This document shows, one piece after another, positions 1-7,253 of a stretch of DNA of 46,176 bases. Both the position numbers and the translations under genes were made by a program. The stretch is from positions 1 to 46,176 of the forward strand of contig JAILLJ010000044.1 in NCBI GenBank assembly GCA_024693205.1. Reading direction: 5' to 3'. The stretch is from Clostridiales bacterium (GTDB lineage: Bacteria > Bacillota > Clostridia > Oscillospirales > Acutalibacteraceae). The stretch's first letter is position 1; each line of letters begins with the position of its first letter. Below the pieces are notes generated by a model. It was not told the origin of the DNA and made no database searches. It saw only the letters and a program-made list of their open reading frames with translations.

Positions 1-1
1 G

Positions 2-241
2 GAACAAAAGGACAGGGGATTTGCGGCGCTGCTCGAAACGGCGGGACAGTTCTTCTACGTCATGATAATAGGCGGTAACGGCGTGATAGTCGCTCCGCTC
101 GTAGGCTCGTACTGCGTAGTTTCAATGATCTTTTCACGGATCTTCCTTAAAGAAAAGCTCGAAAAGAAGCGCTGCATCTCCGCCGCGGCCGTTATCGCGG
201 GCATCATTCTTTTAGGCGTAGCGGAGGGACTGGCGGAATGA
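2..241 (+). CDS. EamA/DMT-family transporter, C-terminal part
   Basis: Partial gene entering from the left edge; 79 codons remain, ending in TGA at 239-241. The visible protein has two hydrophobic helices (around FFYVMIIGGNGVIVAPLVGS and ISAAAVIAGIILLGVA) separated by the short charged stretch FLKEKLEKKR. That is the usual end of an EamA (drug/metabolite transporter) permease: the 'Y..v..i.a.l.l.Ek' loop followed by a last helix. The stop overlaps the ATG of the HAD phosphatase (ATGA), so the two genes are translationally coupled. The substrate cannot be inferred, because the first eight or so helices lie outside the window. Confidence 0.8.
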   Translation, partial: EQKDRGFAALLETAGQFFYVMIIGGNGVIVAPLVGSYCVVSMIFSRIFLKEKLEKKRCISAAAVIAGIILLGVAEGLAE

Positions 242-903
242 AAAAGGCTGTTATATTCGATCTTGACGGGACGCTTCTCGACACGATCGACGATCTGACC
301 GACAGCGTGAATTTCATGCTCCGCACATTCGGTCATCCCGAAAGGACAAGGGACGAGGTCAAAAGCTTTGTCGGAAACGGCGCCGTAAAGCTCATTGAAA
401 GATCGCTTCCGGAAAAGGTCGACGATGAAAAATTTTCCGAGCGCATGGCGGTCTATAAGGAGCACTATGCGAAAAATCAGTCGAATAAGACAGTTCCGTA
501 TGACGGCGTAGTGGAATTGTTGAGGGAACTTAAAGACATGGGCGTGAAAACAGCCGTCTACTCAAATAAGCATGACAGCGCCGTTCAGACGCTCTGCGAG
601 CATTATTTCAAAGGCCTTACGGACGCAGTTTACGGACACCGAAGGGATATGCCGACAAAGCCCGCTCCCGACGCGATATTTGAGATAGGAAAGGAGTTCG
701 GGCTTGAGATAGTCGACATGCTCTATGTCGGGGATTCGGAGACGGATATTCTTACGGGTAAAAACGCCGGTATAGATACCGTAGCTGTCACATGGGGCTT
801 TCGCGACAGAGAAACGCTTATAAAAAACGGCGCGTACCGTTTTGCCGATACCGCCGAAGAAATAAAAGAGATCGTTCTGGATCAAAGAAATAATGTCAAA
901 TGA
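238..903 (+). CDS. HAD-family hydrolase, phosphoglycolate phosphatase-like
   Basis: 221-residue protein of the haloacid dehalogenase superfamily. Motif I is FDLDGTLLDT at residues 7-16, where the first Asp is the nucleophile and the second the general acid. A helical cap (about 20-85) follows. Motif II is the Ser of VYSNK, a conserved Lys lies in PTKPAPD, and motif IV is YVGDSETDI. Length and layout match Gph/PpaX-type phosphatases, which hydrolyse phosphoglycolate, pyrophosphate or similar small phosphoesters in the cytoplasm. Substrate is not determined by these motifs. The ATG overlaps the stop of the upstream transporter by 4 bases. A hairpin with a T-run follows. Confidence 0.88.
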   Translation: MKKAVIFDLDGTLLDTIDDLTDSVNFMLRTFGHPERTRDEVKSFVGNGAVKLIERSLPEKVDDEKFSERMAVYKEHYAKNQSNKTVPYDGVVELLRELKDMGVKTAVYSNKHDSAVQTLCEHYFKGLTDAVYGHRRDMPTKPAPDAIFEIGKEFGLEIVDMLYVGDSETDILTGKNAGIDTVAVTWGFRDRETLIKNGAYRFADTAEEIKEIVLDQRNNVK

Positions 904-924
904 TCCGTGAATAGGGTATAAATA

Positions 925-964
925 GAAGCTGCAAACCTATGAACAGGAATGCAGCTTTTTTGTT
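925..964 (+). terminator. Intrinsic terminator after the HAD gene
   Basis: An 8-bp perfect stem (AAGCTGCA 926-933 with TGCAGCTT 950-957) is followed by a T-rich run on the + strand. It ends the EamA-HAD unit just before the convergent sugar transporter gene. Confidence 0.8.
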
Positions 965-983
965 TTATTATAAGGATTGTGAT

Positions 984-2417
984 TTATTCCGCGCTTGCGG
1001 CTGTATCGGCATTTTCTTTTTCGTCGTCGGGCTTTGCGATGCTTTTCATTACCGTGTCGTAAAATTCGCCGTGGAGCTTGTATTTTTTTACAAAAACGGT
1101 GAACGAGATGAGAATAAGTATGACCGGTATCGCAAAAGCCATTACGCAGATAGCCGTCTTAGCCGATTCAGGCTGGGAGGTTATGTCGACCTGGTTGTAT
1201 TTGCCGATGCGAAGACCTATGCCCATGATAAGTCCCTGTATCGAATACGCTATTTTGAGAAGGAAGCTCTTCATTGAAAAGACTATCGAGTCCGTCCTGT
1301 AGCCGAGCTTATATTCGCTGTAATCGACGACGTCGGCGAGCATGACCGTTTCGGAAACGAAGATGGCGCCGATGCCCATACAGGCGATAAACGCAACGAC
1401 GGCAAAAATGATAAATCCGACGTCGACGTCCTCGTTCAAAAACGGGAGCTTGCCCACATAAGCGCCGCGGTAGTTTCTCACCAGGAACATTATCGCGTAT
1501 CCGAATGCCGTCAAAAGCATCATGGCCTTGATGACTCTTCGCTTCGTGAATTTATTTGAGAGGACGGAGAACGATATCAGCCCGACCATCTGGCCTATTC
1601 CGACTATGCCGGCGAAAACGGAGTAAAGACCCGGCCTTTCGAGAACGCGCTTGAAGTAATAGATCCCGAGGCCGTTCGTTAAATACCAGCCCGTGTTGAA
1701 GCATATCGCCGTAAGCATGAAATAGAGAAGCTGATCGTTTGATTTTATCGTTACGAACGCCTTTTTGAGCGTGAACGATTCTTTCTTTTCGGGGACATGA
1801 CGTTCCTTTGTTCCCGTGACGGTGATAATGACAGTCGCGACGTAAACTAAAGCGAGGATCATCGCCCAGCGCCTGTATCCGAGAGCCTCGTTGCCGCCGC
1901 CGAGCTTTTCAACCATCGACACGGTAAAAAGAGACACTATTGCCTGTCCGAGTCCGCAGAAAAAGCGGGGAACGGAGGCAATGACGTTGCGCTCCTTCGG
2001 ATCGGTCGCGAGAGCCGGAACGAATGACCAGTAGGGGATATCGTAGATCGTATATGACATTCCCCAAAAGATATAAGCTACCGTAGCGTAGATATATACC
2101 CCGACGCCGCCGACCTTAAGTCCGGGATTTGTGAACATCAGTATAATGACTATGGAATTAAGCACGCCGCCGGTCAGTATCCACGGACGGAACCTTCCCC
2201 AGCGTGAACGCGTGTTGTCGACCAATGTTCCCATCATCGGGTCGTTTATCGCGTCCCATATCCTTGCGACAAGATACATGACGCTTAAAAACGCGGGTTT
2301 TATCTTAAGATTATCTGTCAGATAATTTGAGAAGAAGGCGTTTGTCATCCCGTAGCTGAGATCTCCGCCCATGCCCGCGACGCCGTATGACAGCTTTTCA
2401 CGAAGAGAAACAGCCAT
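984..2417 (-). CDS. GPH-family (MelB-like) sugar:cation symporter
   Basis: 477-residue, 12-helix transporter of the glycoside-pentoside-hexuronide branch of the major facilitator superfamily. Family hallmarks are the N-terminal 'YGVAGMGGDLSYGM' region, the first cytoplasmic loop RIWDAINDPMMGTLVDNTRS RWGRFRPW (about residues 50-78), and a charged C-terminal tail. The symporters couple Na+ or H+ to uptake of glycosides or uronides; the substrate is not evident. The ATG abuts the TAA of the hydrolase gene with no gap and uses an SD (AAAAGGTGG) inside that gene, so it is the last gene of the rfb operon. A second member of the family is at 43476-45056, but it is clearly divergent (526 residues) and not a recent duplicate. 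Confidence 0.88.
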   Translation of the reverse strand: MAVSLREKLSYGVAGMGGDLSYGMTNAFFSNYLTDNLKIKPAFLSVMYLVARIWDAINDPMMGTLVDNTRSRWGRFRPWILTGGVLNSIVIILMFTNPGLKVGGVGVYIYATVAYIFWGMSYTIYDIPYWSFVPALATDPKERNVIASVPRFFCGLGQAIVSLFTVSMVEKLGGGNEALGYRRWAMILALVYVATVIITVTGTKERHVPEKKESFTLKKAFVTIKSNDQLLYFMLTAICFNTGWYLTNGLGIYYFKRVLERPGLYSVFAGIVGIGQMVGLISFSVLSNKFTKRRVIKAMMLLTAFGYAIMFLVRNYRGAYVGKLPFLNEDVDVGFIIFAVVAFIACMGIGAIFVSETVMLADVVDYSEYKLGYRTDSIVFSMKSFLLKIAYSIQGLIMGIGLRIGKYNQVDITSQPESAKTAICVMAFAIPVILILISFTVFVKKYKLHGEFYDTVMKSIAKPDDEKENADTAASAE

Positions 2418-3410
2418 TTAGTCCACCTTTTCCTCGGTCGTTGTCGCCGGTATGTTTTCGTCGCCGATAGTGTTTTTGATAAATTCCTTGACCTTGGCTT
2501 TATAGAGGTCGGGAGCGGTGTAGTAGCTGAAAACATGTACGGCGTCCTTGACGATAAGTATATCCTTTTTGACCGAGTCGCACGCGTCATAGAGCTGCTG
2601 ACTCATATATGTCGGAACGTATGTGTCCTCCTCGCCGTGGATAAAGAGGATGGGATTTTTGGATTTATTTATGTTTTTAAGAGCGTTGGAATCCGTGAAG
2701 CTGTACTTCGCAAGGAGCTTGCAGAAGAAATTGGCAAACGGGAAGAGGATATCGAATCTGAAGCCGAATGTGTCCTTGATGCCGAGGCAAAGCTCCTCTT
2801 TGGCGTTTGAGAAGCCGCAGTCGTCAACGATGAGCTTGACCTGAGGCTGTATCTTATCGGATTCGTTGGCGAGAAGGACGGTAGCTCCGCCCATCGACGC
2901 GCCGTGCATGATTATCTCGATATCGTCGCCGAAGCGCTTTGTAAGATAATCGACCCAAAGCAGGATATCCTTGCTGTCGAGCACGCTGAAGCCGATATAT
3001 TTTCCGTCGCTCCTGCCGTGCGCCCTGTGATCGGGAAGAAGGATATTATATCCGAGCTCCTCAAGATAGAGAGGGATGATATGCGCGAATTCATCGGGGC
3101 CGTTGCACTTATGACCGTGGGAGAAGATGACAAAACGCTTTGTCTCTTTTCCGGACGGGAAATACCAGCCGCGAAGGACAAGGCCGTCGGCCGTGTTTAC
3201 GGAAACGGTCTCCGAGGGATGGTTAAAGAGGATCTTTTTGTCGCGCTCGCGGTCCTTTTCACGCTGGATGTAACGCTCCTCGGTTTCTGGAGCTTTTTTG
3301 GCCGGATCGGGACGGGAGGTTATGACCTTGAACATATAGTACCCGACGGCGAGAAGCGCGAGGACAAAAAGTACTGCCGCTCCGCAGACAATGATCAAAA
3401 CTGCTTTCAT
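2418..3410 (-). CDS. Membrane-anchored alpha/beta hydrolase
   Basis: 330 residues. One N-terminal transmembrane helix (about 3-27) is followed by a linker rich in charged residues and an alpha/beta-hydrolase domain. The oxyanion region contains FSHGHKCNG; the nucleophile elbow is GASMGG (Ser about residue 176); the probable catalytic Asp is in HGEEDTYVP and the His in DAVHVFSY. The nearest recognised families are the BAAT/Bem46-like serine hydrolases (DUF1100/'lysophospholipase' type), whose substrates are mostly unknown. SD AAGGAGAG lies 9 bases before the ATG. It sits between rfbD and the GPH transporter, which suggests a cell-envelope or glycan role, but that is inference only. Confidence 0.82.
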   Translation of the reverse strand: MKAVLIIVCGAAVLFVLALLAVGYYMFKVITSRPDPAKKAPETEERYIQREKDRERDKKILFNHPSETVSVNTADGLVLRGWYFPSGKETKRFVIFSHGHKCNGPDEFAHIIPLYLEELGYNILLPDHRAHGRSDGKYIGFSVLDSKDILLWVDYLTKRFGDDIEIIMHGASMGGATVLLANESDKIQPQVKLIVDDCGFSNAKEELCLGIKDTFGFRFDILFPFANFFCKLLAKYSFTDSNALKNINKSKNPILFIHGEEDTYVPTYMSQQLYDACDSVKKDILIVKDAVHVFSYYTAPDLYKAKVKEFIKNTIGDENIPATTTEEKVD

Positions 3411-3423
3411 GGAAAATCTCTCC

Positions 3424-4266
3424 TTATAACAATTCTTTTATATAGCGTTCAAGGGCGTCGTGCCAATCCGGCAGTCTTTTGAATCCGGCTTTGTCAAGAC
3501 ATTCCTTTGAAAGACGTGAATTAACGGGCCGCTTTGCGGCGCATTTGTATTCCGACGAGGGGATAGGTACGACCTTTGTGTCTCTTCCTGCCGCGGTCAT
3601 AACAGCGGAGGCAAATTCCGCCCATGTGCAGTAGCCCTCGTTAGAGGCGTTGTAAACGCCGTATTTGTCGCTTTCCGCGATATCGCAGAGAAGCGGCGAA
3701 AGATCTTTTGTATATGTCGGGGAGCCTGTCTGGTCGTTTACGACGCAGACACATTCCTTTGTCTCGGAAAGACTGAGCATCGTTTTGACGAAGTTGTTGC
3801 CGTTTTTTCCGAAGACCCATGACGTTCTTACGATAAATAATTTCTCACAGAGCTTTTCAGCCTCGTTTTCGGCTTCGAGCTTTGTCACCCCGTAGAAATT
3901 TACGGGCGACGTTTCGTCCGTCGGAAGATGAGGCGCTCCGCCGTTATCTCCGTAAACATAATCCGAGCTGACGACGAGGAGCTTCGAGCCGCATTTTTGA
4001 GACGCCGATGCGACGTTCTTCGTGCCTGTCGCATTTATAAGACGGCACAGCTCCGTTTCCGATTCGGCCTTGTCGACTGCGGTGTATGCCGCGCAGTGGA
4101 TGACGGCGTCGGGGGACGCGCTTAAAATAAAATCGGATACGGCTTTTTCGTCTGTTATGTCAAAATCGTCTATGTCGGCAGGTATGCATACATGGCCTCT
4201 TTTTTTTATTTCGGCGGAAAGATCGCTGCCGAGCTGACCCTTTGAGCCGGTAACAAGAATTTTCAT
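3424..4266 (-). CDS. rfbD: dTDP-4-dehydrorhamnose reductase
   Basis: 280-residue extended short-chain dehydrogenase. The NAD(P)-binding motif is GSKGQLGSDL at residues 7-16. The catalytic tyrosine-lysine pair is in YGVTKLEAE (about 128-136), preceded by SSDYVYGD, and a signature follows in RTSWVFGKNGNNF. RfbD/RmlD reduces dTDP-4-keto-L-rhamnose to dTDP-L-rhamnose, the last step of activated rhamnose synthesis for cell-wall polysaccharides. Length is normal for the family. It follows rfbC with an 8-base gap, in the same operon as rfbA. Confidence 0.95.
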   Translation of the reverse strand: MKILVTGSKGQLGSDLSAEIKKRGHVCIPADIDDFDITDEKAVSDFILSASPDAVIHCAAYTAVDKAESETELCRLINATGTKNVASASQKCGSKLLVVSSDYVYGDNGGAPHLPTDETSPVNFYGVTKLEAENEAEKLCEKLFIVRTSWVFGKNGNNFVKTMLSLSETKECVCVVNDQTGSPTYTKDLSPLLCDIAESDKYGVYNASNEGYCTWAEFASAVMTAAGRDTKVVPIPSSEYKCAAKRPVNSRLSKECLDKAGFKRLPDWHDALERYIKELL

Positions 4267-4274
4267 ATGCTACC

Positions 4275-4826
4275 TCAATAAACGAAGCTCACGTCGCTGT
4301 CCTTAAGAAGCGGCGCCGAGGCGTCCTTGGCGGACAGCAGGGGAGACGAAACGTTCCAATCTATCCCTATTTCGGGATCGTCGTAGCAGACGCTCCTGTC
4401 GTGTTCGCGGGAATAGAAGTTATCAACCTTATAAAGGACTTCGACATTGTCGGAGACGGTGACGAAGCCGTGAAGAAATCCGCGGGGGATATAAAACAGC
4501 CTTTTGTTTTCGTCGGATAATTCGACTTTGACCCACTTCATATATGTCGGCGAGCCTTTTCTTATATCGACGACGAAATCGTTTATGCAGCCGCGCGTAC
4601 ATGTTATAAGCTTTGTCTGCGCCATCGGTTCTGTCTGGCAGTGAAGCCCTCTGACCGTATTTTTAAAAGCGGAAAAAGAACGGTTGTCCTGAACGAATAC
4701 TGTGTTGATACCGAGTTCTTCAAGCTTTTTTAAAGAATACGACTCATAGAACCAGCCGCGGTTGTCGCCGAAAATGTCCGGCTCGATTATCTTACAGCCG
4801 TCCGGCCCGGCGTCTGTTATTACCAT
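4275..4826 (-). CDS. rfbC: dTDP-4-dehydrorhamnose 3,5-epimerase
   Basis: 183-residue cupin of the RmlC family. Recognisable blocks are GWFYESY near the N-terminus, NRSFSAFKNTVRGLHCQ (His of RGLH is the catalytic base in the family), DIRKGSPTY and the FLHGF motif. It epimerises C3 and C5 of dTDP-4-keto-6-deoxyglucose. The usual RGLHYQ appears here as RGLHCQ. SD GGAGGGATC lies 6-10 bases before the ATG. The 237-base gap to rfbA holds a 161-bp palindrome and a small terminator-like hairpin, so transcription from rfbA may be reduced before rfbC. Confidence 0.95.
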   Translation of the reverse strand: MVITDAGPDGCKIIEPDIFGDNRGWFYESYSLKKLEELGINTVFVQDNRSFSAFKNTVRGLHCQTEPMAQTKLITCTRGCINDFVVDIRKGSPTYMKWVKVELSDENKRLFYIPRGFLHGFVTVSDNVEVLYKVDNFYSREHDRSVCYDDPEIGIDWNVSSPLLSAKDASAPLLKDSDVSFVY

Positions 4827-4850
4827 TTATTGATCCCTCCGCATTTCATG

Positions 4851-4872
4851 CGAAAAGCCGGTAAAAACCGGC
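4851..4872 (-). terminator. Weak terminator-like hairpin between rfbA and rfbC
   Basis: On the minus strand a 6-bp stem (GCCGGT/ACCGGC, 4-base loop) is followed by TTTTCG. The stem is short and the T-run only four bases, so partial termination or no termination are both possible. It lies 25 bases before the rfbC start. Confidence 0.45.
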
Positions 4873-4889
4873 AGTCGTAATTTGTTTAT

Positions 4890-5050
4890 GGTCATCTCTG
4901 AAAATCCTCGTGCATTCATCTTGCGGGATCTTTTTCCGTAATATTTTACAAAAATGCTCGTCAATACACAAAGTATTGACTCCGCTTTTTGTTTCATCTT
5001 ACTAAAAAATCTCCTCGCAATCCGAATGCGTCGAATTTTTAGAGATGACC
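4890..5050. repeat. 161-bp long imperfect palindrome, MITE-like
   Basis: Two 78-base arms (4890-4967 and 4973-5050) flank a 5-base centre, ACAAA. The outermost 10 bases (GGTCATCTCT/AGAGATGACC) and the innermost 8 (GTCAATAC/GTATTGAC) are perfectly complementary. Hand alignment of the whole arms gives about two thirds matching positions with only single-base gaps. No coding sequence is inside. Size, terminal inverted repeats and AT-richness fit a small non-autonomous inverted-repeat element; as RNA it would fold into one long hairpin within the rfb transcript. No second copy is evident in this window, so mobility is inferred rather than shown. Confidence 0.7.
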
Positions 5051-5063
5051 GTATTTATGTTTG

Positions 5064-6014
5064 TCAAACGTCCATGTAAACTCCGGATTTGGAGTCGTCG
5101 TCACGTCCCCAGCGGGGACGCTCTCCGGGGTTGGTCGAATAAAGGATCTTGCCTTCGGCGACGCGGAGAAGATGCTGGCCGTAAGGCGATTTTCCGTATT
5201 TTGACGCCGATTCGATAAGACGCCTCTTTGATATCCAGCGCATATTATAGGCTATCTCCTCGGGAGCGGAGATCTTTATTCCCTGAAGCTTTTCCACCGT
5301 CCGAACGAACGTGGCGGCGTTCATGAGATTATCTATCGTTCCGGTGTCGAGCCAGGCGAAGCCGCGTCCCATAAGCTGGATGTCGAGCTCGCCGTTTTTG
5401 AGATATATCTCGTTGATATCGGTTATCTCAAGCTCGCCCCTCTTGGAGGGCTTTAAGCTCTTTGCGTATTCAACGACGCGGTTGTCGTAAAAGTAAAGTC
5501 CCGTGACGGCGTAATTTGACTTCGGATGCTCCGGCTTTTCCTCGATCGAGACGGGGATGCCGTTGGCGTCGAATTCAACGACGCCGAACGATTCGGGGTT
5601 ATCGACATAGTAGCCGAAGATAGTCGCCTTTGATTCGTTTTTAACGGCGGTACGGAGCATATGGCCGAGACCGTTGCCGTAAAAGATATTGTCTCCGAGT
5701 ATCATTGCCACGCGGTCGCTCCCGATAAACTCCTCGCCGATTATGAACGCCTGGGCAAGTCCCTCTGGCTTTTCCTGGACGGCGTAGGACAGACGAAGTC
5801 CGAGCTGACGTCCGGAGCCCAAAAGAGCCTCGAATTTAGGCGTATCGTCTTTTGTCGAGATAATGAGTATATCGCGGATGCCGGCAAGCATGAGCGTTGA
5901 AAGGGGATAATATATCATCGGTTTATCGTAGACGGGAAGAAGCTGCTTACTTGTTACCATGGTCAGCGGGTAAAGGCGCGTTCCCGAGCCGCCCGCCAAA
6001 ATAATACCTTTCAA
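5064..6014 (-). CDS. rfbA: Glucose-1-phosphate thymidylyltransferase (TTG start)
   Basis: 316 residues from the chosen start. The nucleotidyltransferase signature [11 protein letters not shown] begins about residue 8, followed by [25 protein letters not shown] and EITDIN. RmlA joins glucose-1-phosphate to dTTP, the first step to dTDP-L-rhamnose. Start choice: the reading frame is open to a TTG at 6029, but that codon is part of the ribosome binding site. A GGAG (6024-6027) stands 9 bases before the TTG at 6012-6014, which gives the family-typical N-terminus M-KGIILAGG. The C-terminal extension of about 20 residues ([14 protein letters not shown]) is seen in some RmlA proteins. First gene of the rhamnose operon. 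Confidence 0.93.
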   Translation of the reverse strand: MKGIILAGGSGTRLYPLTMVTSKQLLPVYDKPMIYYPLSTLMLAGIRDILIISTKDDTPKFEALLGSGRQLGLRLSYAVQEKPEGLAQAFIIGEEFIGSDRVAMILGDNIFYGNGLGHMLRTAVKNESKATIFGYYVDNPESFGVVEFDANGIPVSIEEKPEHPKSNYAVTGLYFYDNRVVEYAKSLKPSKRGELEITDINEIYLKNGELDIQLMGRGFAWLDTGTIDNLMNAATFVRTVEKLQGIKISAPEEIAYNMRWISKRRLIESASKYGKSPYGQHLLRVAEGKILYSTNPGERPRWGRDDDSKSGVYMDV

Positions 6015-6089
6015 AAACCAACACTCCAATTAAAATGTAGTCTGTCATATTCGACAAAAACATCAACTTCAGAGAAAATCATATTATGT

Positions 6090-6118
6090 ATATTACCACA
6101 TCACGGCAAATAAGTCAA
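6090..6118 (-). promoter_or_regulatory. Putative sigma-A promoter for rfbA operon
   Basis: On the minus strand TTGACT (6113-6118) is separated by 17 bases from TAATAT (6090-6095), about 75 bases upstream of the rfbA start. The -10 is only 4/6 matching, so this is moderate evidence. Confidence 0.5.
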
Positions 6119-6186
6119 GAATAAAGAAAATTTGTAGCATGAGAAAATTGAAATGTGAACAATTTGTAAACATCGTGTAAAAACCC

Positions 6187-6215
6187 TTGATTGTTTTTGA
6201 AAAAACTGATAGTAT
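6187..6215 (+). promoter_or_regulatory. Putative sigma-A promoter for the tandem GreA-C-like gene
   Basis: TTGATT (6187-6192), a 17-base spacer and TAGTAT (6210-6215) lie about 40 bases upstream of the start. It is divergent from the rfbA promoter across an AT-rich intergenic region. Confidence 0.6.
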
Positions 6216-6254
6216 ACAAATTAGAAGTTTTCTGTTATTAGGGAGGTGAGCGCT

Positions 6255-7187
6255 ATTTCAACGGGACTTGAACAATACGTATTAAAAAACGGCGAGCCCG
6301 TAGAGGTAGTCGGAAGATATAACGATATGATCGTTTTTCTTTACCACGGACACCGTTTCGTCCGCCCGATAAGCGTTATCGGCACCGAGATCTTCCCGAA
6401 AAGCGATTTTGAAAACACGGCGAAGTCAAAGCCCTCCGAGACGTCCCGCGCCGCGGGAGCGGCTTCTTCCAAGGAAACGAAACAGCCGCAAAAACATTCG
6501 AGAACGAGTAAAAGGATCATTTCCGCCGGCGATACCGTATGCTTTAAATTTGTCGAGACGGGGCGCAAGGCGGTCTATACGATCTCCGAAACAAAAGAGG
6601 GGACGACGTCGCCAGACGGACTTCCCGACGAGTGTACCGTATATAAGGACTCTCCCATCGCTGTGGCGCTGATAGGCAAAAAGCCCAACGAAATAGTGAC
6701 TTTTACATATAACGGCAACGTGATAGTCATTCAGATAATGTCTTTCTTCAAAAAGACGACGGGCATTTATCAGCTGATGAAGGAACAGCGCGAGAGCCAG
6801 AAGGCAATAGAAAAACAAAAGAAACAGGAAGAAAAAATAGCAAGAAAAAGAGGCATTAAGGTCGGCAATACCGTTTGTGTCGAATTCCTTGATACAAACG
6901 AAAAGAAGGCGTTCAAGATCGTCGAGGCATGGGCAATGGTATCTCCGGACGCGACGACAAAGCCCTACAGGCCGACGTCCTACGAAAACAGGATCGAAAC
7001 GGAAGCCAATCCCGACGAAAACAGCATCAGCGAAGCGTCGCCCCTCGCAAAGGTGCTTATAGGTAAGGGCAGAGGAGACGTCGTCAGATACAGAGTCGGT
7101 GAAAATACGACGGAAGTCAGGATAATCGCCTTTTTCGACAGCGACGCCTGGCTCAAAAATCAAAAAAATCATCAGAATGACGAGTGA
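6255..7187 (+). CDS. Protein with two GreA/GreB-C-terminal-like domains, possible ATT start
   Basis: About 310 residues, no named ortholog recognised. Two segments look alike: one around residues 92-165 (GDTVCFKF ... SPIAVALIGKKPNEIV ... IQIMSFF) and one around 200-300 (GNTVCVEF ... SPLAKVLIGKGRGDVV ... VRIIAFF). The pattern 'DTV.v.f..T.....y.I........SP...aLIGK..GdvV....' is that of the GreA/GreB/Rnk C-terminal FKBP-like domain that binds RNA polymerase. A charged Lys/Glu-rich, probably coiled-coil linker (about 172-196) joins them. The N-terminal coiled-coil finger of true Gre factors is absent. Start: GGGAGGTGA (6241-6249) is placed correctly for the ATT at 6255. The only standard in-frame alternative, GTG at 6246, is itself inside that SD. 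Confidence 0.6.
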   Translation: MSTGLEQYVLKNGEPVEVVGRYNDMIVFLYHGHRFVRPISVIGTEIFPKSDFENTAKSKPSETSRAAGAASSKETKQPQKHSRTSKRIISAGDTVCFKFVETGRKAVYTISETKEGTTSPDGLPDECTVYKDSPIAVALIGKKPNEIVTFTYNGNVIVIQIMSFFKKTTGIYQLMKEQRESQKAIEKQKKQEEKIARKRGIKVGNTVCVEFLDTNEKKAFKIVEAWAMVSPDATTKPYRPTSYENRIETEANPDENSISEASPLAKVLIGKGRGDVVRYRVGENTTEVRIIAFFDSDAWLKNQKNHQNDE

Positions 7188-7239
7188 GCCGTATCACTTT
7201 AAAGCTGTTTCGCTTTAAAGCTGTTGCGGTTCATTTTTT
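7185..7239 (+). terminator. Intrinsic terminator overlapping the stop codon
   Basis: A 9-bp perfect inner stem (CTTTAAAGC/GCTTTAAAG) sits inside an outer stem with G-U pairs formed by TGAGCCGTA (which includes the TGA stop) and TGCGGTTCA, followed by six Ts. It closes the single-gene unit 6255-7187. Confidence 0.85.
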
Positions 7240-7253
7240 GAGGAAAATGTGAA

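Noticed and set aside
4890-5050. Degraded rfbB gene in the rfbA-rfbC gap
   Set aside because: The 237-base gap is filled by the palindrome and a hairpin; no Rossmann motif or reading frame remnant of rfbB is visible.
6426-7172. Antisense open frame of 248 codons opposite the GreA-C-like gene
   Set aside because: The composition is Phe/Arg/Tyr-rich and unlike a protein; the + strand frame shows a domain pattern, SD and terminator.
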